A DNA stretch of 64,000 nt. It comes from Agarophyton chilense (lineage: Eukaryota > Rhodophyta > Florideophyceae > Gracilariales > Gracilariaceae). Below the pieces are notes generated by a model. The model had not been told where the DNA came from, searched no databases, and saw only the letters and a list, made by a program, of their open reading frames with translations. Positions 62,601 to 64,000 of the stretch are shown here, piece by piece (within the stretch, counting starts at the first letter, position 1; the number at the start of each line of letters is the position of its first letter). The stretch spans positions 273,014-337,013 of the forward strand of contig JARGXX010000017.1 in NCBI GenBank assembly GCA_030374765.1. Reading direction: 5' to 3'. The translations under genes were made by a program, and so were the position numbers.

Positions 62601-64000
62601 TTGGCGAACAGCATTTTCCAATGCATCTGGAAACAGTTTTCTCCGTGTAGGCAGCGGACGATATATGCTTCAAACGGACGTATCAGAGTCAAGTACATGA
62701 GCAGAAGACGGGATGTTTGGGCATCGGGAAAGCGAGCAATCGGAGTGGCGGCCCCTTTGCTGTTTCGCGTTTTCATGTACCGGCAAATGAGGACAGGCGA
62801 TTTGTCGATGAGCATGAGACAACGTTGAAAGTGTTGGTCGTTGTGGATACGGTATGTCTCAATCTCTGTGCCGCGCGCAGGAGAGCCCGACGAAAGGTGT
62901 AGCGCAACCAACAGGCGTTCTTGGATTTTCTGTGCACATGAGAGCCACCTCGACAACGCATGCGTGAACATATCGGTGCCCAAAATGTCGGTTGTGGGCA
63001 GTTGTGTGCGGGGAAAGGTACCGTTTTGCTTGCGTTGCGGAAGAAACGGAGTGTGGTCGGTGTTGGAGTTGTGGGGCATGGAAGACGTGAGACAAGTGAA
63101 AACGAAAGCCATGTTTTGTTCGATAAATGGGCGGTTGTTGAGGTTGGTAAGGAAAGAAAAGCCTGGGCTTTTGTTGAAGGAGTCGTCCTGAAGTGAGTGT
63201 AGCGCGTTTGTGAAACCGGTTGGCAGAGCGTGGCCAAGAAGCAGGTCGTTGTGAAGAGTATGTTGTATTTCTTTGTGTAGAGTTAAAACCAAAGAGCCGA
63301 CTTCTGAGAGGGCGAGGTGAGTGTCACGCACTATGCCGCAGGACGGGTGAACATCACAATTGTGGAAAGAAACGAACATTTCCTCGCGAGAGGATATGGA
63401 CATTGCAAGCGTGAGTGTCTTTCTGACAAACGAAAGGGCGTTGTTGGAATCAGCGTCGATTGCCGCGTCGATGGTACGCATGCGTTCTTGAACGTGAACT
63501 GGGCGTTCGGAAGCAGGGGTGGCAGGTTGCAACAGGGGAGAAGATTTGGAGAGCACGTGCAGTTCGTGTATGGCGCAGGCACAGATGCCATATTGAAGAG
63601 CGGCGAGGAGGTGCGTCACATCTGAGGCGGCTGCAAAACGAAAGGAGGTATTGTTGGGGTCGTGAGAAATGACCGTGTCGTAAGGCTCAGGCGTGCGGTC
63701 AGACGGCAAGGGGGCAGCGATAGGCGGGTTGGGGTCGGTGCTTATCACGCTTGCGCAAGCAATGAAGTTGCGAACGGAGAGGAGATCCAAAGAGTGGTAT
63801 GGCGCTAAAGATTGAAGCAAGAAGGGCTTGAGCGCGCTATGGACCGCTGGGCCATGTTGGGTTGGAGGAAAGGGAGCGGGGAGCTCACCAGAGGAAGACA
63901 TGCGAATGGCATCCAACACGGAAGTAGTGTAGCAGTACATGAGGTCTGAGTCGGGTACGAGATGAGGGAGGTTTGCCCTTGTCCTGTGAGTAAACACAAG
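59687..64000 (-). CDS. TLH recombinase-RecQ helicase fusion, copy 3 (open frame, 5' end beyond window)
   Basis: At least 1436 codons without a stop. The N-terminal C2H2 part would lie beyond the window. From residue about 365 a tyrosine-recombinase-like domain shows SPARGTE (candidate box I Arg), CRYMKTR (Lys), NDYRNF (about 492, box II Arg, with Asn where HxxR has His), GHSAHTAAFLYAR (about 530-540, His and Tyr). A Gln-rich linker follows. The RecQ core has PTGSGKT (about 711), DECHLF (about 804), SATVPPRD, YHSGLSD, TSSFGTGIDVPN and QQAGRAGRDG. Then come a RecQ-type zinc region (CKSVC, CDIC) and Cys/His knuckles CFRCFSPHHISRNC and CYRCHLGFC. RecQ helicases unwind DNA 3' to 5' in the nucleus; TLH members cluster at fungal chromosome ends. 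It is the only apparently intact helicase copy here. Confidence 0.88.
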   Translation of the reverse strand, partial: LVFTHRTRANLPHLVPDSDLMYCYTTSVLDAIRMSSSGELPAPFPPTQHGPAVHSALKPFLLQSLAPYHSLDLLSVRNFIACASVISTDPNPPIAAPLPSDRTPEPYDTVISHDPNNTSFRFAAASDVTHLLAALQYGICACAIHELHVLSKSSPLLQPATPASERPVHVQERMRTIDAAIDADSNNALSFVRKTLTLAMSISSREEMFVSFHNCDVHPSCGIVRDTHLALSEVGSLVLTLHKEIQHTLHNDLLLGHALPTGFTNALHSLQDDSFNKSPGFSFLTNLNNRPFIEQNMAFVFTCLTSSMPHNSNTDHTPFLPQRKQNGTFPRTQLPTTDILGTDMFTHALSRWLSCAQKIQERLLVALHLSSGSPARGTEIETYRIHNDQHFQRCLMLIDKSPVLICRYMKTRNSKGAATPIARFPDAQTSRLLLMYLTLIRPFEAYIVRCLHGENCFQMHWKMLFANCGIPYAANTIRSIISSHLSKRGFPISFNDYRNFTVGMTNTVSNVTASSVADHILEELLTTAHGQAGHSAHTAAFLYARTPHDISGLQHSQLSKYREWSSKWHQYLGLLLNAPLTQQQQQQQHHRKRPVTDTVLPTPEPKRSIHTSQPTPSPPTDRSAIPHSQINLNLAASHPFNPHPPAFMAAAIPRGGASLLQQPLVTYEHITSEMLRALRQALSNDSALFKSHQQFVNTAAVYNRLSNMLLLQPTGSGKTLSLLLPVFMEKGKYSTVLITPLTALLSEYELRAQLFGLRASRTPTPPGSHSFADIYIFSAERLSLPSFTEFTTRLIAADRLARIAIDECHLFLLWQHFRPCLANLHNCFGHIPTKIPRVLLSATVPPRDRPLLLSQLHIPNAHVYASSTARNNISFVVYQLSSAPSTSRATRFRAAHGHFQDVFGYLLQLGVSIMQEHVARLLHSSADTTLARVLIFSLTRPAAEAVHEALAASRSSFGALKQSTTVTVLLYHSGLSDVRKRRAHTLWNSPPSSSAPTTNHILFMVCTSSFGTGIDVPNVRLVFNFGGVASLCDLAQQAGRAGRDGNPSTCVTIYFQPYFKLVTETLSSSSSNTNAFEEPNRIYNQALSTERWLEAQHWVECKSVCRRNALYFHMDGKEPGICLFSPSVLNCDICNSIAAVSPSPTPERSSVSATPSASQHAQSISPSPSASPQTPTPPKNRANQSNRTSLNNQNTNTNGGPTQSPKPHASRPPRPPTSTPSPLLTTTHPSAATQSPTVAHSQSQSHSATFFYTLERKTPQQIVSHFEELSRRLAPLCVPCLLHEKTQVHLTDTHACPHSRQRCFRCFSPHHISRNCRFDKSPQGTCYRCHLGFCKGLKTHSQPHTFGTRHCIFISLYQLAWVLWRTCSKTRSEIALHLFDGRMQSKFNSISQSSQDSSPLHLEIDAMFHDWLTHNNHFAVPNILRLAAWWKSTTTLI
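62239..62262 (-). repeat. CAA microsatellite (poly-Gln) in helicase copy 3
   Basis: A run of Gln codons in the linker between recombinase-like and helicase domains. The matching run in copy 1 (about 45079-45096) is two codons shorter. Confidence 0.85.

Overview
The window looks like repeat-dense eukaryotic, most probably fungal, DNA from a subtelomeric or otherwise heterochromatic region. Reasons: three copies of a RecQ-type helicase of the telomere-linked helicase (TLH) kind, each fused to an upstream tyrosine-recombinase-like domain; tandem subtelomere-like modules with TTTAGGGG arrays; Ty3/gypsy chromoviruses, a Ty1/copia element and a DIRS-like element; and almost no intact single-copy host gene. 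The species cannot be named from sequence alone. The DIRS-like reverse transcriptase and the SANT/Myb-like family resemble what I know from chytrids and oomycetes, while the OrsD-like double C2H2 plus recombinase plus RecQ architecture points to fungi.

Layout. 1-7127: an inverted fragment of a chromovirus, then a longer but broken copy of the same family (gag remnant, protease, RT, RNase H, integrase, chromodomain), followed by an antisense ORF of unknown function. 7128-18547: two badly decayed chromovirus relics and unresolved DNA. 18548-25016: a complete Ty1/copia element with two LTRs of about 428 bp and a perfect 5-bp target duplication, all ORFs broken by stops. 25914-29162: a DIRS-like element on the minus strand with terminal direct repeats; its RT is split by about 0.8-0.9 kb of foreign sequence. 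29970-30875: a SANT/Myb-like pseudogene. 32400-37925: a duplicated block with two protein-kinase-like genes on the minus strand (one degenerate, one with catalytic residues kept), each tailed by a conserved short plus-strand ORF. 38727-40240: a relic of a DUF7869-like transposon-associated protein. 40500-42723: LTR-like DNA, an unknown ORF and a chromovirus chromodomain tail.

42724-64000 is the TLH region, with all helicase copies on the minus strand. Copy 1 (42724-46023) is truncated at both ends. Copy 2 (46450-51641) is a divergent paralogue with an N-terminal double C2H2 region. Copy 3 (59687 to the window edge) is an open frame of at least 1436 aa and nearly identical to copy 1. A Ulp1/C48-like SUMO-protease pseudogene (53068-54500) lies just upstream of copy 2 on the same strand. 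Between it and copy 3 are two interleaved repeat modules. Module A occurs three times. Module B occurs three times, and its last two copies form a 1293-bp tandem unit. Module left ends are precise and share an ATATATT core. Module B carries a GCGCTTGGT inverted repeat and TTTAGGGG arrays.

The most interesting candidate system is the recombinase-helicase fusion family in this setting. It keeps candidate Arg/Lys/Arg/His/Tyr recombinase residues and a full set of RecQ motifs, it is being duplicated, and it lies beside repeats with sharp recombination-like junctions. Whether the recombinase part is active, and whether it acts on the modules, is inference.
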